Shown piece after piece: positions 33,414-43,007 of a stretch of DNA of 64,000 nucleotides. The notes beneath the pieces were generated by a model, which had not been told where the DNA came from, made no database searches, and saw only the letters and a program-made list of their open reading frames with translations. Position 1 is the first letter of the stretch. The number at the start of each line of letters is the position of its first letter. The DNA is from Thermoproteota archaeon (GTDB taxonomy: Archaea > Korarchaeota > JAOZGF01 > JAOZFZ01). The stretch covers positions 558,001 through 622,000 of the forward strand of contig JAOZFT010000004.1 in assembly GCA_027492035.1 (NCBI GenBank), in the 5' to 3' direction. The position numbers and the translations under genes are program-made.

Positions 33414-35099
33414 ATGAAAAATAAGGAAATACATATTCTCTTGTTAACAATACTTTTCATAGGTTCCCTTCTTATGTTCACTTATCAAGTTACTGGACAA
33501 GGTTTGGAATGGGAAATTTTGAAAGAATTTTACAACCTAGAAATAAATAGGGATGGTTCAGTAAATCTTTACCTCTACTTGAAATTCCACCTTTTAAGAG
33601 GTCAAATTCAAAAATGTGTTTCAATTCCCCTTCCGAACAAGTACTTCTCAAATGTGCAAGTCTCAACTAACGACAGCAGAAACTGGATAAATTACTACAG
33701 GGAAGAGAAAAATAACTGGAATGGTTTAACAGTTTATGTGGCGCGAACCCTTAATTCAGGGGAAGAATTCACAATTGAAGTTACCGCTAAAATAAACAAA
33801 ATAATTTACAGCGACGAAACAAATAAAGGGAATGTGGGGGTAATGTTCATTCCAGCTTGGTGGGAAAGTCCACCTGCAGAAATAAAAAAGTTAAGGATAC
33901 GTATAGTCCTGCCTGAGGGAGTTAAAATAGAAGATGTGAAAACCACCCAAAACTACTGGATGAACAGTGGATTAACTAAGGACGGAAGGACATGGGTGTA
34001 TTGGGAAAAACAGAACCTACCGCCAACCACGAAGTACATAGTTGGAGTTTCCTTTCCTAAACAATACGTACAAACCGGTAAAGAAAAGCCTTTTTCAGTA
34101 ACAGAAAACCCTTCCCCTACTGAACCCTTAAACTTTTTCTTCAACCTGTTCCCTTTCCTACTTTTCACTGGGTTCATATTCTACACTTTAATTAGAAGAC
34201 CAATTATAAGGAATGAGTATAAAGATCCAGAGTTCGAAATAGAGTTTATGGGCCCAAGAAAAGACTTGGATCCTGTTGAAGCAGCTGTTTTGTTGAAAAC
34301 ACATCCAGGAAAAATAATATCTATGATCCTTTTCTCTTTAGCTATGAAAGGAGCCATAAAAATACTAAGTTACACCCCTTTAAAAATAGGAAAAGAAGAA
34401 CCGCTCTTAAAACTGAAAAGATACGAAAGTATGGTTTTGAAATGCATAATAAATAATGTTCTTGAAGAGAAATGCCTAATAAATACTTTAAGGTATATAA
34501 GGAAAAGAGTTGATTATAAGGTGAGGTATTTTTGCAGAAAAGAAACAGAGGAATATTATCAAAAACTTGTTGAAAAGAAATGGAACCGGATAAAACACAC
34601 AAAACTAGCAAGTGAAGCATTTAAACAATACCAAAGACAACTACTTTGGCTATTCATAGATAAAGACTTTAAAAAGAAAACAGAGGAAGAAATGCAAAGA
34701 AAAAAACAGACGGAGCCTATTCCAGTACCTGAAATCTATATTTATTACTTCCCAGTTCCAACTTACACTTCACCAACAAAAGAAATTCCCTCAACAACGC
34801 AAAAACCAGGAATAAAAACTCCAACTGCTACACTGCCAACATCAACTTCACAGCCGGTACCAGTAATCACATCAATAGAAAAATTTGCTAATCAAGTGGC
34901 ATCTGCAATTGAACAAACATCAAACCAGGTAATCAAGAACATAGAGGAAGCAGCGAAAGTGCTTACAACACCTCACGAGCAAACTCAACAAACCTCTCAC
35001 GTATCTAGCAGGTCCTGTGTCTGTGCATGTGTATCCTGCGCCTGTGCCTGCGCCTGCGTAAGTTGCGCTTGCGCCTGTGCTGGAGGAGGAGCAGGATAA
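33414..35099 (+). CDS. DUF2207-like membrane protein with Cys-Ala tail
   Basis: 561 aa. A hydrophobic N-terminal signal (about 8-29), an extracellular beta domain (about 35-225), one transmembrane helix (about 238-262), then a cytoplasmic part with the block DLDPVEAAVLLKTHPGKIISMILFSLAMKG, as in DUF2207 proteins. A Pro/Thr-rich linker leads to a C-terminus with ten Cys alternating with Ala (about residues 534-556) and a Gly-rich end. Family function is unknown. Tail topology would be cytoplasmic, suggesting metal binding or lipid attachment rather than disulfides. ATG start; monocistronic. Confidence 0.72.
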   Translation: MKNKEIHILLLTILFIGSLLMFTYQVTGQGLEWEILKEFYNLEINRDGSVNLYLYLKFHLLRGQIQKCVSIPLPNKYFSNVQVSTNDSRNWINYYREEKNNWNGLTVYVARTLNSGEEFTIEVTAKINKIIYSDETNKGNVGVMFIPAWWESPPAEIKKLRIRIVLPEGVKIEDVKTTQNYWMNSGLTKDGRTWVYWEKQNLPPTTKYIVGVSFPKQYVQTGKEKPFSVTENPSPTEPLNFFFNLFPFLLFTGFIFYTLIRRPIIRNEYKDPEFEIEFMGPRKDLDPVEAAVLLKTHPGKIISMILFSLAMKGAIKILSYTPLKIGKEEPLLKLKRYESMVLKCIINNVLEEKCLINTLRYIRKRVDYKVRYFCRKETEEYYQKLVEKKWNRIKHTKLASEAFKQYQRQLLWLFIDKDFKKKTEEEMQRKKQTEPIPVPEIYIYYFPVPTYTSPTKEIPSTTQKPGIKTPTATLPTSTSQPVPVITSIEKFANQVASAIEQTSNQVIKNIEEAAKVLTTPHEQTQQTSHVSSRSCVCACVSCACACACVSCACACAGGGAG

Positions 35100-35270
35100 T
35101 TACAAAATTAACTTTATAACCTATTAACTTTTCTAGTTCACTTACAACTTCAATGGACTTATTCTTTACAATTAAAAACTGAAAATCAATTTTCCGTTCA
35201 AATTTTCCTCTATGATGCACACTTCACTTCCTATCCTTCCAGCTTCCTCAACTCTTTTAATACTAAAATA

Positions 35271-35522
35271 TTACTTCCTCAACTGCGGGTAAGTTTCTTT
35301 AATTTTAAAATTGCCAGGATTATCAACTTTAAATTCTTTATTGTTCAATTTATCAATCAGGATACTTCCTTTCGGTAGAAAGGATAAATTAAGGTAAGAA
35401 GTTGTGTTTTTCTCTTGAAAATTCACTGTAAGAACTTTCGCTAAGTTTTCTAGAATAAACTGCTTAGCCTCAGCTTCTCTAACGGTTCCTTCACCAGTTA
35501 CATTTTCATTTTTAATTTTCAA
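35271..35522 (-). CDS. Small hypothetical protein or gene fragment
   Basis: 83 codons from a TTG (MKIKNENVTGEGTVREAEAKQF). Codon usage resembles real genes here, without frequent rare residues. No motif recognised and no clear ribosome site. It may be the end of a larger decayed gene. Low certainty. Confidence 0.3.
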   Translation of the reverse strand: MKIKNENVTGEGTVREAEAKQFILENLAKVLTVNFQEKNTTSYLNLSFLPKGSILIDKLNNKEFKVDNPGNFKIKETYPQLRK

Positions 35523-35670
35523 TCTTTAAACCTAAAACTTACCTTCTTGGTCTTTTAAACATTTTCTGTTCTGGAAAGAATCAGTTTCAGTTTGTGACTC
35601 CAAGGGGGTTCGTATTGGGAAAAGGGTGAAAAGAAAAATAGTGTCCTCCACTTAGATTTACTTAGATTAA

Positions 35671-35871
35671 GAGTTAGTTATAATAGTTGAATCTTGGCTC
35701 TCAATTATTGAAGAACATAGAAGTTCTGGGTATCCAAAAAAGGAGGTGGCTCAAGCAGAATTTGAACTTGCACCAGCAGCTGAAAATGGGGTGGATAAAG
35801 AAATAATAAAAACTTTAAACATTCTCTTCAACGAAGGAAGTGAATCCTTAAATTCAACAAGTTTACGATAA
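35671..35871 (+). pseudogene. Possible 3' remnant of an unknown gene
   Basis: Open frame of 66 sense codons bounded by stops, with no ATG/GTG/TTG in the first 25 codons, encoding EEHRSSGYPKKEVAQAEFEL and NGVDKEIIKTLNILFNEG-like sequence. It looks like the C-terminal part of a helical protein that has lost its front. Family not recognised. Confidence 0.3.
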
Positions 35872-35912
35872 AAACATATAACTTTATTTTTCTATGAAAA
35901 ACTTTATTTTTT

Positions 35913-36713
35913 ATGGCTGTAGTCTATGTGGGGAGAGTGAAGGATAGAGTTGATTTCGTCACTAAAATATTAGAAATTTACCAAGAAGAAATTTCAAGAG
36001 TTAAGATGATATTTATAAAGCCGAACATTGTGTCTTATGAAAGTTACCCAACTACAACGCACCCTGAAGTTTTAAACGCTTTACTTTCTAAACTTGGAAA
36101 TAAAAAGGTTGTGGTTGGGGATGGACCTGCCTTTGATGCAGGGGATTCAAGGAAAATTATTGAAGAACACCCGTTGAAAAGGGTTTGCGATAAGTTTAAT
36201 GTTCCCTTAATTGATTTAAACAGCAGCGAAATGGTGAAGGTTAGGAGTGGCAGAGGTTATGGTTTAAAAGTTTCTGTGATTCCTTTCAAGTTCGAATATT
36301 TTATTTCTCTCCCTGTTTTAAAGGTTCATAAAGTTTGCGGTTTAACTGGGGCTTTAAAAAACCAGTTTGGACTGGTTTCAAAATGGGACAGGATCAAGAT
36401 GCATGCAAAGATTAAAGACATCCATAAAGGAATAGCTGAACTGAACTCTGTAATTAACCCAGACTTATTGATTATGGACGCTGTAGAAACCCTTTTAAAT
36501 GCTCAAGAAGTAAGACACGGAGGAAAAAAAGCAAAGTTAGGGTACATGCTTGCCGGAAAAGACCCTGTGGCTTTGGACACTGTAGGGCTTCAATTACTGT
36601 CAAGAATTGAACCTAAACTTAAAGGAAAGAAACCTGAAGATATAAAGTCCATAAGTTACGCTGCACAAATAGGGGTGGGAGACAGTGAATTCACACTGGA
36701 AAATGTAAATTAG
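35913..36713 (+). CDS. DUF362 domain protein
   Basis: 266 aa protein of the DUF362 family: IFIKPNIVSYESYPTTTHPEVL, VVGDGPAF and LPVLKVHKVCGLTGALKNQFGL are the recognisable blocks, and MDAVETLLNAQ..HGG plus LAGKDPVALDTVGLQLL follow. Some relatives carry 2[4Fe-4S] ferredoxin domains; this one has none. Function unknown, possibly a redox or cofactor-related enzyme. ATG start. Stands alone. Confidence 0.85.
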   Translation: MAVVYVGRVKDRVDFVTKILEIYQEEISRVKMIFIKPNIVSYESYPTTTHPEVLNALLSKLGNKKVVVGDGPAFDAGDSRKIIEEHPLKRVCDKFNVPLIDLNSSEMVKVRSGRGYGLKVSVIPFKFEYFISLPVLKVHKVCGLTGALKNQFGLVSKWDRIKMHAKIKDIHKGIAELNSVINPDLLIMDAVETLLNAQEVRHGGKKAKLGYMLAGKDPVALDTVGLQLLSRIEPKLKGKKPEDIKSISYAAQIGVGDSEFTLENVN

Positions 36714-37006
36714 AGCTTAATTAGTTTCTATTCTAGAATTTATTTAAAGAATAGTTTATGAACATTTAGGAAAACACGGAAAATTTATTGTTAAGTATTT
36801 GTTAAATGGAAACAACTTTTCGCTTTGCTCAATACTTATTTCAGACGTTTTCCTTCACATATCATTAAAGTTTCCTTTGCAGAGTCCTTAAAAACAACAC
36901 TTTCTTAATTGAAAGCTGGATTGCATGGAAGAGCTGGAAAAAAATAAGAAAGAACTGTTTTTGTATTGTGAAGCAGTAACAGCGGCAGTAAATATGTGTC
37001 AGAGGA

Positions 37007-37699
37007 TCAAGTAATTGAAGGCAACACCTTGATTCTGTACTGGTAAGATATACATCTTTTTAAGACTGGATCAATCATTTCAATTTGGAAACTTTCTGGA
37101 AATTGAAGTTTCCCTGTAACTGTTGGAATTGTCCCTGAAAAAATAATTAATCCTTTTTTACTTAGTTTGTCTCTATCGACTATCTCAAGAAATTTTTTCG
37201 GTGGAAGTAAAGTTTTGAGTGCAGATTTTTGGTAAAGTATTTTTTCACCGTTAAGTTTAATTATGCTTTTAAGTATTATTTTATCCCAATGGCCTTCAAC
37301 GTCTTTGTAACGCCAAACTATTGGAGCTATAATTTTAGGATATGCTTGTTTAGCTTTTTCCACACTTAATTTTTCAAGGCTTCTATCTGTGTGGTCGCTT
37401 CCTACTGTGACATACTTTATGTTTTCATCTACAAAAAGTACATATTCAACTTCTCCATTGGTGAATTTATGTTGAACCTCAACTTCATCGAGAGTATTTA
37501 TTAAATATGTACTGACAGGGAAGACAATAGGTGTTTTCTTAGGCTTAGGCACTCCTGTTTTAGCAAGTTCCTCAATGTGTTTCTTAACTTCAGTTTGATT
37601 TCTTCCACTCCACCCACCTAAGAGAAGAAGGTTAATTTTAAAGTTGACAGGTTTCAAGTGACAGTTACCATCTAAAACATAGATTCTCAATGTTCTCAA
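37007..37699 (-). CDS. DUF2848 family protein (FAH-like)
   Basis: 230 aa. LLLGGWSGRNQTEVKKHIEELAKTGVP-type N-terminus, VTVGSDHTDRSLEKLSVEKAKQ and EGHWDKIILKS match DUF2848, a family with similarity to fumarylacetoacetate hydrolase-like proteins. The conserved Asp/His set could bind metal. Function unknown. Leftward, 88 bp after the methyltransferase gene, possibly co-transcribed. Confidence 0.8.
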   Translation of the reverse strand: MRTLRIYVLDGNCHLKPVNFKINLLLLGGWSGRNQTEVKKHIEELAKTGVPKPKKTPIVFPVSTYLINTLDEVEVQHKFTNGEVEYVLFVDENIKYVTVGSDHTDRSLEKLSVEKAKQAYPKIIAPIVWRYKDVEGHWDKIILKSIIKLNGEKILYQKSALKTLLPPKKFLEIVDRDKLSKKGLIIFSGTIPTVTGKLQFPESFQIEMIDPVLKRCISYQYRIKVLPSIT

Positions 37700-37787
37700 A
37701 ATTCAAAACCTCCCTTTAAACCTGTTTAAAGGATTTTGTTGAAGGGAATAAATTATGAAAGACCAAGGTTAAACTAAATAGAAGAAT

Positions 37788-38489
37788 TCAATGCTTTGAA
37801 AGAGTTACTTCCATTTCCGGCTTACCCGTGATAAGATAAAGTGTTTCAAAGAAAAATTTTTTCTCTCTCAAGACTTTACATTTAATTCCAACTTTCTTGC
37901 AGATTTCAAGTGTTTTTTCTAAATTGTTCAGACTTGAATGAACAAAAACAATTTTTCCCTTTTTTCTTAAATAACTAGGGGCTTTTTCAAGGAATGTATC
38001 AATAATTTCTCTTCCCCCACACCCTCCCGACCAAGCTAGTGAGAGATAATCTCCTTTATTTGGTTTAATTGGTAAATATGGCGGATTAAACGTTATCAGG
38101 TCAAATTTTTCTTTTTTAACAGGTTCGAAAAGGTTTCCAAGTTTAAATGTTATTTTTCGTGCCACTTTATTAATTGAAGCGTTTAGTTTTAAACAATTTC
38201 CGCTTTTAGGATTTATATCTGTAGCGGTAACCGTAAACCCTTTCTTTGCCAATAAAACAGCAATTACTCCTGTTCCTGTACCCAAATCTAAAGCTTTTCT
38301 TTGTTCATTTTTTAGGGAGGGTTTTAAGGAGGAGAGGTAGTCAAAAATTAAGAAAGTGTCATCTGAAGGTTTATAGACTTGTTTACACGGCAATATTTTC
38401 AAATCACCGATTTTTATCAATTTTTCATTTTCACTTTGGCTACTTTGCTTAACTTCTCGATCTTGACCGAAAAGTTTTTTAGATTGCAA
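37788..38489 (-). CDS. HemK/PrmC-like class I methyltransferase
   Basis: 233 aa SAM-dependent methyltransferase: VYKPSDDTFLIFDYL, ALDLGTGTGVIAVLLAKKG (SAM site) and FDLITFNPPYLPIKP (the NPPY motif of N-methyltransferases acting on Gln or amino groups). Closest to archaeal/eukaryotic HemK2/Mtq2, which methylate the GGQ Gln of aRF1 with Trm112. The first about 25 residues are variable, and a later start (ATTs and TTGs) is possible. Confidence 0.85.
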   Translation of the reverse strand: MQSKKLFGQDREVKQSSQSENEKLIKIGDLKILPCKQVYKPSDDTFLIFDYLSSLKPSLKNEQRKALDLGTGTGVIAVLLAKKGFTVTATDINPKSGNCLKLNASINKVARKITFKLGNLFEPVKKEKFDLITFNPPYLPIKPNKGDYLSLAWSGGCGGREIIDTFLEKAPSYLRKKGKIVFVHSSLNNLEKTLEICKKVGIKCKVLREKKFFFETLYLITGKPEMEVTLSKH

Positions 38490-39396
38490 GGTGTTTTCCT
38501 CCCAGTTCCAAGGAAAGTGGAATTTTACAGGTTAGAAATAGCTCTTTTGCTTTAAATGAAAAATAGAACAACCCTTTGTTACTCTTTTATTATGCAGGCG
38601 TTTTATTTTTAATTCATGATTTTTTATAATTTAAGTAAATAGGAAAGGTAAGGATATTTACTTAAGAAGATTTAGTTAGTTTTTATAGGTTTTTGAGTAG
38701 TAACCCTTTAAGGATGAAACCTTTACCCTTTAAAGTAAAGGTAGAGACTCTAGTTAATAATTACTTGTTTAGTTAAAAGGGAAGGAACTGAGAAATTAAG
38801 CTGTTATGGTTCGGAAATTTGAGCAAAGGTAAGGGAGACAAGCAAAACATAGAAAGGAACAAATGTTTCGTTTAGTATAGAGAGTTTCCCAGAAGACCCG
38901 TTGAAAAGATGTTTAGAAGATGTATAGCCGCTTTAGTTAAGTTGTTGCTAAAATTCTCTTCCTCCTTTCGGTTCAAGGATATTGACTTTTGTCTCTTCAA
39001 CAGGTAACAGCTTATGTTGAGTAGTTAACCAGTTAACTTCTTCCTTCTTAACTGTTTCGTTAACTGCTTCCTCAATGTTTAACCATTCAATTAACTATGT
39101 TATCAATATTAAACCAGAATTATCCACGTAACCTGATATAGCTTCCCTCCCTCCTTGAAGAGATTATTCTAGAACCTAATCACATTAATTTAAAGGTTGT
39201 TCTATTTTTTCTCTTTAAGGTTTTCGGAGCACGTAGAAACTATCATAATTCTTCTTGCTTAAAACTAGAAATTTACATAAGTTTTTACGTATTAATAAAC
39301 TTTTTAAGAGAAGGGTTTTTCTTGTTAAACAAAAAAATGTAAAAAATAAATAGGTTTTAAATTACTCTTCTCGCTTAAAAATTGAGGAAGGTGTAA
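38490..39396. other. Long gene-poor stretch
   Basis: 907 bp without a supported gene. It includes a perfect 8-bp-arm inverted repeat at 38719-38742 and a leftward open fragment (38948-39094: EEAVNETVKKEEVNWLTTQ, ending LEPKGGREF) that lacks a start codon. The right end must hold the malic enzyme promoter. No tRNA-like fold recognised. Confidence 0.5.
38719..38742. repeat. Inverted repeat ACCTTTAC-N8-GTAAAGGT
   Basis: Perfect 8-bp arms around an A/T-rich 8-nt loop (CCTTTAAA). Could be a hairpin in a short transcript or a protein site. It stands in non-coding DNA 230 bp from the methyltransferase start and 650 bp from the malic enzyme. Confidence 0.4.
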
Positions 39397-40779
39397 ATGG
39401 TAATGAGTAAGAAGGTATCGGTTGAAGAGCTTCTTAAAAAGGCTGAAAAACCAAGTAAGTTAGCTTTAGCTTACCACCCCTTCTATGAAGGGAAGCTTCA
39501 AGTGATGCCTAAATGCGCCATAAGGAGCGCCTACGACTTTGCAATTTGGTATACTCCTGGAGTTGCAGCACCATGTAAAGAAATAAAGAAAAACAAGGAT
39601 TTAGTTTTCGAACATACAAACAGGTGGAACTATGTAGCAGTGGTTAGTGACGGGACAAGGGTCCTAGGTTTGGGTGACATTGGTGCAGAAGCCGGTTTAC
39701 CGGTCATGGAAGGTAAAGCAATACTTTTCAAGTACTTAGGGGGAGTGGATGCTTTTCCTATTATGTTAGGGACAAAAGACCCGGATGAAATAATTACAGC
39801 CCTCCAATGGCTTGAACCCACCTTTGGAGGGGTAAACCTAGAGGATATATCAAAACCTAAGTGTTTCTACATCCTTGAAAAAGCTAGGGAAAAACTTGAA
39901 ATCCCTGTTTGGCATGATGATCAGCAAGGAACAGCCACTATTGTGTATGCAGGATTAATCAATGCCTTAAAAATTGTGGGGAAAAAACTTCCAGAAGTTG
40001 AAATAGCAATTGTGGGTGTAGGTGCTGCTAACACAAGAACAGCCATAATTTTAGAAAAAGCAGGCGCAAACCCTAAAAACATGATCATGGTTGACAGCAA
40101 AGGTATTCTTCACTCAGGAAGGAAAGATCTTGAAGCTGAAAAAGATAAGAACCCTTGGAAATGGGATTTCTGTTTAAAAACAAATTCTGAAGGAAGAACG
40201 GGTGGTTTACCTGAAGCTTTGAAAGGGGTTGACGTAGTTATCGCTGCTTCTAAACCAGGACCTGGAACAATCAAAAAGGAGTGGGTTGCTGAAATGGCTG
40301 ACGACGCAATTGTCTTTGCATGTGCAAACCCTATACCTGAAATTTGGCCTTGGGAAGCAAAGGAAGCAGGTGCAAAAATAATAGCTACTGGAAGAAGTGA
40401 CTTTCCAAATCAAATAAACAACTCTTTAGGTTTTCCTGGAATATTCAGGGGGGTTCTGGATGTTAAAGCGAAAACAGTTACAGATGAAATGTGCATTGCA
40501 GCCGGTAATGAATTAGCTAAGTTTGCTGAGGAGAAAGGAATTCACGAAGACTATATTGTACCCACAATGCAGGAGTGGGAAGTTTATCCTAGGGAGGCTG
40601 TAGCTTGTGCATTAAAATCAATTGAAGACGGTGTAGCCAGGGTTAAACTTAGTCGTCAGGAGCTTTACGACAGAGCCTTTGCAATAATTAAAAACGCTAG
40701 GGAATCAACTAAAGTTTTAATGAGGGAAGGATTAATTAAACCGCCTCCTCCAGAAGAAGAGATTTTAAAGAAGCATTAA
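39397..40779 (+). CDS. Malic enzyme (NAD(P)-dependent, oxaloacetate-decarboxylating)
   Basis: 460 aa. Converts malate to pyruvate + CO2. IWYTPGVAAPCKEI, VVSDGTRVLGLGDIGAEAGLPVMEGKA and VWHDDQQGTATIVYAGL carry the metal and substrate residues; VGVGAANTRTAIIL is the nucleotide-binding loop. ATG start with GAGGAAGG 6 bp upstream; a second ATG lies two codons later. Length fits the short prokaryotic form. May work with PPDK at the other end of the window for C4-C3 interconversion (inference). Confidence 0.95.
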   Translation: MVMSKKVSVEELLKKAEKPSKLALAYHPFYEGKLQVMPKCAIRSAYDFAIWYTPGVAAPCKEIKKNKDLVFEHTNRWNYVAVVSDGTRVLGLGDIGAEAGLPVMEGKAILFKYLGGVDAFPIMLGTKDPDEIITALQWLEPTFGGVNLEDISKPKCFYILEKAREKLEIPVWHDDQQGTATIVYAGLINALKIVGKKLPEVEIAIVGVGAANTRTAIILEKAGANPKNMIMVDSKGILHSGRKDLEAEKDKNPWKWDFCLKTNSEGRTGGLPEALKGVDVVIAASKPGPGTIKKEWVAEMADDAIVFACANPIPEIWPWEAKEAGAKIIATGRSDFPNQINNSLGFPGIFRGVLDVKAKTVTDEMCIAAGNELAKFAEEKGIHEDYIVPTMQEWEVYPREAVACALKSIEDGVARVKLSRQELYDRAFAIIKNARESTKVLMREGLIKPPPPEEEILKKH

Positions 40780-40846
40780 ACCCCCCTTTCCTCTTTTAAA
40801 CATAAAAGAAAGTAATTCTTTAATTTTTTTAAGGGAGAGTCCTGGT

Positions 40847-41596
40847 TTGGAAGATGTTAACATCGTTTTCTTCGACTTAGATGAAACCCTTTACAATTAC
40901 GGTGCAGTTAGGCTCAAAGCCACTTTGCAAGTAGCTGAGCATGTTGAGGAACTAGGTTTGGTGGAAGCTGGAAAATTCATTTCAGTTCATCAAAAAATTT
41001 GGAAGGAAATTTACAGGAAATACAAAGGTAAATGTGAAATGTTTAATAGGGAAATACGTTTCAGAGAAGTTTTTAGGGAATTAAAGGTTCCAGTAAAAAC
41101 TAAACTTATTAAGGAACTTGCTAATTTGTTTTGGAGCAAGGTTTATGAGGAAATGAAGCCTTACCGGGATGTGAAACCGTGTCTTGAGGCTTTAAAAAGA
41201 GAAGGGGTTAAAATAGGTTTAATTTCAGATGGTTACGTAAAAATTCAGGCGAAAAAACTCGAAGCTTTAAAGATAAGGAAGTATTTCGACGTTGAAACGT
41301 ATTCAGAGGAAGTTGGCGAAAATAAACCCTCCAAAAAAATTTTCCTTTTAGCTTTAAAGAAAGCAGGTTTACCGGCTGAGGAAGCGGTAATGGTTGGAGA
41401 TAACTTAAAAACGGATATCCTAGGGGCTAAAAAAACAGGTTTAAAAACTATCCTTGTTAAAAGAGGAATATTTAAAGATTTAAAACCTGAAAATGAATGG
41501 GAAGAGCCTGACTTCATAATTAACGAATTAACGGAAACCCCAAAAATCATAAAAGGAATGAAAAGTTTTAGGAAATCCTTAAAACTTGGCCGTTAA
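40847..41596 (+). CDS. HAD superfamily hydrolase (subfamily IA)
   Basis: 249 aa predicted phosphatase. FFDLDETLYNY (nucleophile Asp), ISDGY (motif II), a Lys in ENKPSKKIF (motif III) and MVGDNLKTDILGAKKTG (motif IV). Helical cap between motifs I and II. Resembles archaeal TIGR02253-type phosphatases of unknown substrate. TTG start with GGGAGAG in front; no ATG fits. Follows malic enzyme by 67 bp on the same strand. Confidence 0.88.
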   Translation: MEDVNIVFFDLDETLYNYGAVRLKATLQVAEHVEELGLVEAGKFISVHQKIWKEIYRKYKGKCEMFNREIRFREVFRELKVPVKTKLIKELANLFWSKVYEEMKPYRDVKPCLEALKREGVKIGLISDGYVKIQAKKLEALKIRKYFDVETYSEEVGENKPSKKIFLLALKKAGLPAEEAVMVGDNLKTDILGAKKTGLKTILVKRGIFKDLKPENEWEEPDFIINELTETPKIIKGMKSFRKSLKLGR

Positions 41597-41691
41597 ATAA
41601 GATATAAAAGAGAAACTTAAGTTAGTGATCAAAAAAGGTTTAGGAATGCTAGAAAAGTAAAAAGGGAATGGTTAAAGGTAATAAAAGGGTT

Positions 41692-42360
41692 TCACTTCTC
41701 TTTCTCTAGAATCACTACTTCGCAAATGTTTGAAGCCTTAGAACGGAAAGTTTCAGCGTCAGTTTTTTCCCCTACAATTGCTCCGTAATGCATTGGAATC
41801 GCTACCTTCGGTTTTATCCTTTTAACTGCTTCAACAGCTTCATCTGGGGTCATTACATATGTTCCGCTCACCGGCAGCAAAGCTACGTCTATTTCCCCAA
41901 GGTTACTCATTTCACTTATTAGGTCTGTGTCCCCTGCATGGTAAATTTTTATGTTTCCGATTTTCAAAATAAACCCTACCCCGTTATATTCTTTCGGATG
42001 GAAAACTTGCCCTGGGGCACGGAACTTGTTTACATTGTAGGCTGGAACAGCCCTTATTTCCACTCCTTTAACCGTTGCCTCCTCTCCAGGTTTTAAATAC
42101 TTTACTTCCTCCACTTTTAAACCCTTAATTTTTCCTTTACAGTTTATTGAAGCTATAATTACAGTGTCCTCCTTAACCACTTTTTTTATGTCTTCTAAAC
42201 TTAAGTGGTCAAAGTGTTCATGGCCCACAGTAACAACGTCAGCTTTTTCTTCCTGAGAAGGAATCCTGAACGGGTCTGTGTAAATTGTTTTATCATCAGT
42301 AATTCTGAAACAATCGTGCTCTAAATAGAAAAACTTTACACCTTTATATTCAAACACCAC
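41692..42360 (-). CDS. UPF0173-type metal-dependent hydrolase
   Basis: Beta-lactamase-fold hydrolase of about 222 aa: GHEHFDHLS (metal ligands), YHAGDTDLISEM and PMHYGAIVG are the conserved blocks. I place the start at GTG 42360 because AGAGGTGG is 5 bp upstream; the frame remains open to 42384. Physiological substrate unknown. Divergent from the Mut7-C gene. Confidence 0.88.
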   Translation of the reverse strand: MVFEYKGVKFFYLEHDCFRITDDKTIYTDPFRIPSQEEKADVVTVGHEHFDHLSLEDIKKVVKEDTVIIASINCKGKIKGLKVEEVKYLKPGEEATVKGVEIRAVPAYNVNKFRAPGQVFHPKEYNGVGFILKIGNIKIYHAGDTDLISEMSNLGEIDVALLPVSGTYVMTPDEAVEAVKRIKPKVAIPMHYGAIVGEKTDAETFRSKASNICEVVILEKEK

Positions 42361-42500
42361 GTTTCCACCTCTACGGAAAAACAAAAACTTTTTCTACATT
42401 TTTCTTTATTTTTTTAAGTTAACTTTTTAGCTGATTTCCTTCTTTAATTTTTCTAGTTTTAAAAACGAGTTTTTAAAAAATGTTATGGTCGTGTTGGTTT

Positions 42501-43007
42501 ATGGTTACTTTCATTGCTGACGGTATGCTTGGTAGAATAGCTAAGTTTTTGAGATTAGCAGGTTACGACACATTGTTTGCAGGGGAAAACCTTAAGGATA
42601 AGGAAGTAATTAAAGTTGCGTTTAAGGATGAAAGAATTCTTTTAACAAAGGATAAAAAACTTTATTTAGAAGCTATAAAAAATGGGGTTGACGCATTTCT
42701 TGTTTCTGAAAAGGGCTTCTTTTCATCTATAGCTGAAATAGCTGTGAATTATGGTTTAAACTTAAATTTTAAACCTGACACTTCAAGATGCCCAAAATGT
42801 AATCACCCTGTAAGGAAAACAGAACCTTGGGAAGTTAAAGGGAGAGTTCCGGAAAAGACTTTTTTGAAGCAGAAAGTTTACTGGGTATGCGATAACTGCG
42901 GCCAAATTTACTGGCTTGGATCTCACTGGATAAACATTAAAAAGGAGGAAAAAGAAATTCAAAAAAGAATTGAAAGGCTAAAGAGTCAGAGAAGAATAAA
43001 TCATTAA
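42501..43007 (+). CDS. Mut7-C RNase domain protein with zinc ribbon
   Basis: 168 aa. MVTFIADGMLGRIAKFLRLAGYDT is the typical N-terminus of the Mut7-C (PIN-like) family, with an acidic residue at DGMLG and DKKLY. The C-terminal half has a zinc ribbon, RCPKCNHPV and VCDNCGQIYW. Start set at ATG 42501; the frame opens upstream at 42480 with non-family residues. Proposed RNA-binding or nuclease function from family knowledge. Confidence 0.87.
   Translation: MVTFIADGMLGRIAKFLRLAGYDTLFAGENLKDKEVIKVAFKDERILLTKDKKLYLEAIKNGVDAFLVSEKGFFSSIAEIAVNYGLNLNFKPDTSRCPKCNHPVRKTEPWEVKGRVPEKTFLKQKVYWVCDNCGQIYWLGSHWINIKKEEKEIQKRIERLKSQRRINH

Larger units (their letters stand above)
35100..35912. other. Gene-poor region with possible gene remnants
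   Basis: 813 bp with no intact recognisable gene. It contains an 83-codon leftward ORF (35271-35522) and a rightward open stretch without a start (35671-35871), both with protein-like composition, suggesting decayed genes. Confidence 0.5.

Noticed and set aside
36925-37014. 30-codon ORF MEELEKNKKELFLYCEAV, overlapping the DUF2848 gene end
   Set aside because: Short; protein-like ending but no ribosome site and it overlaps an established gene. Could be a remnant, not claimed.
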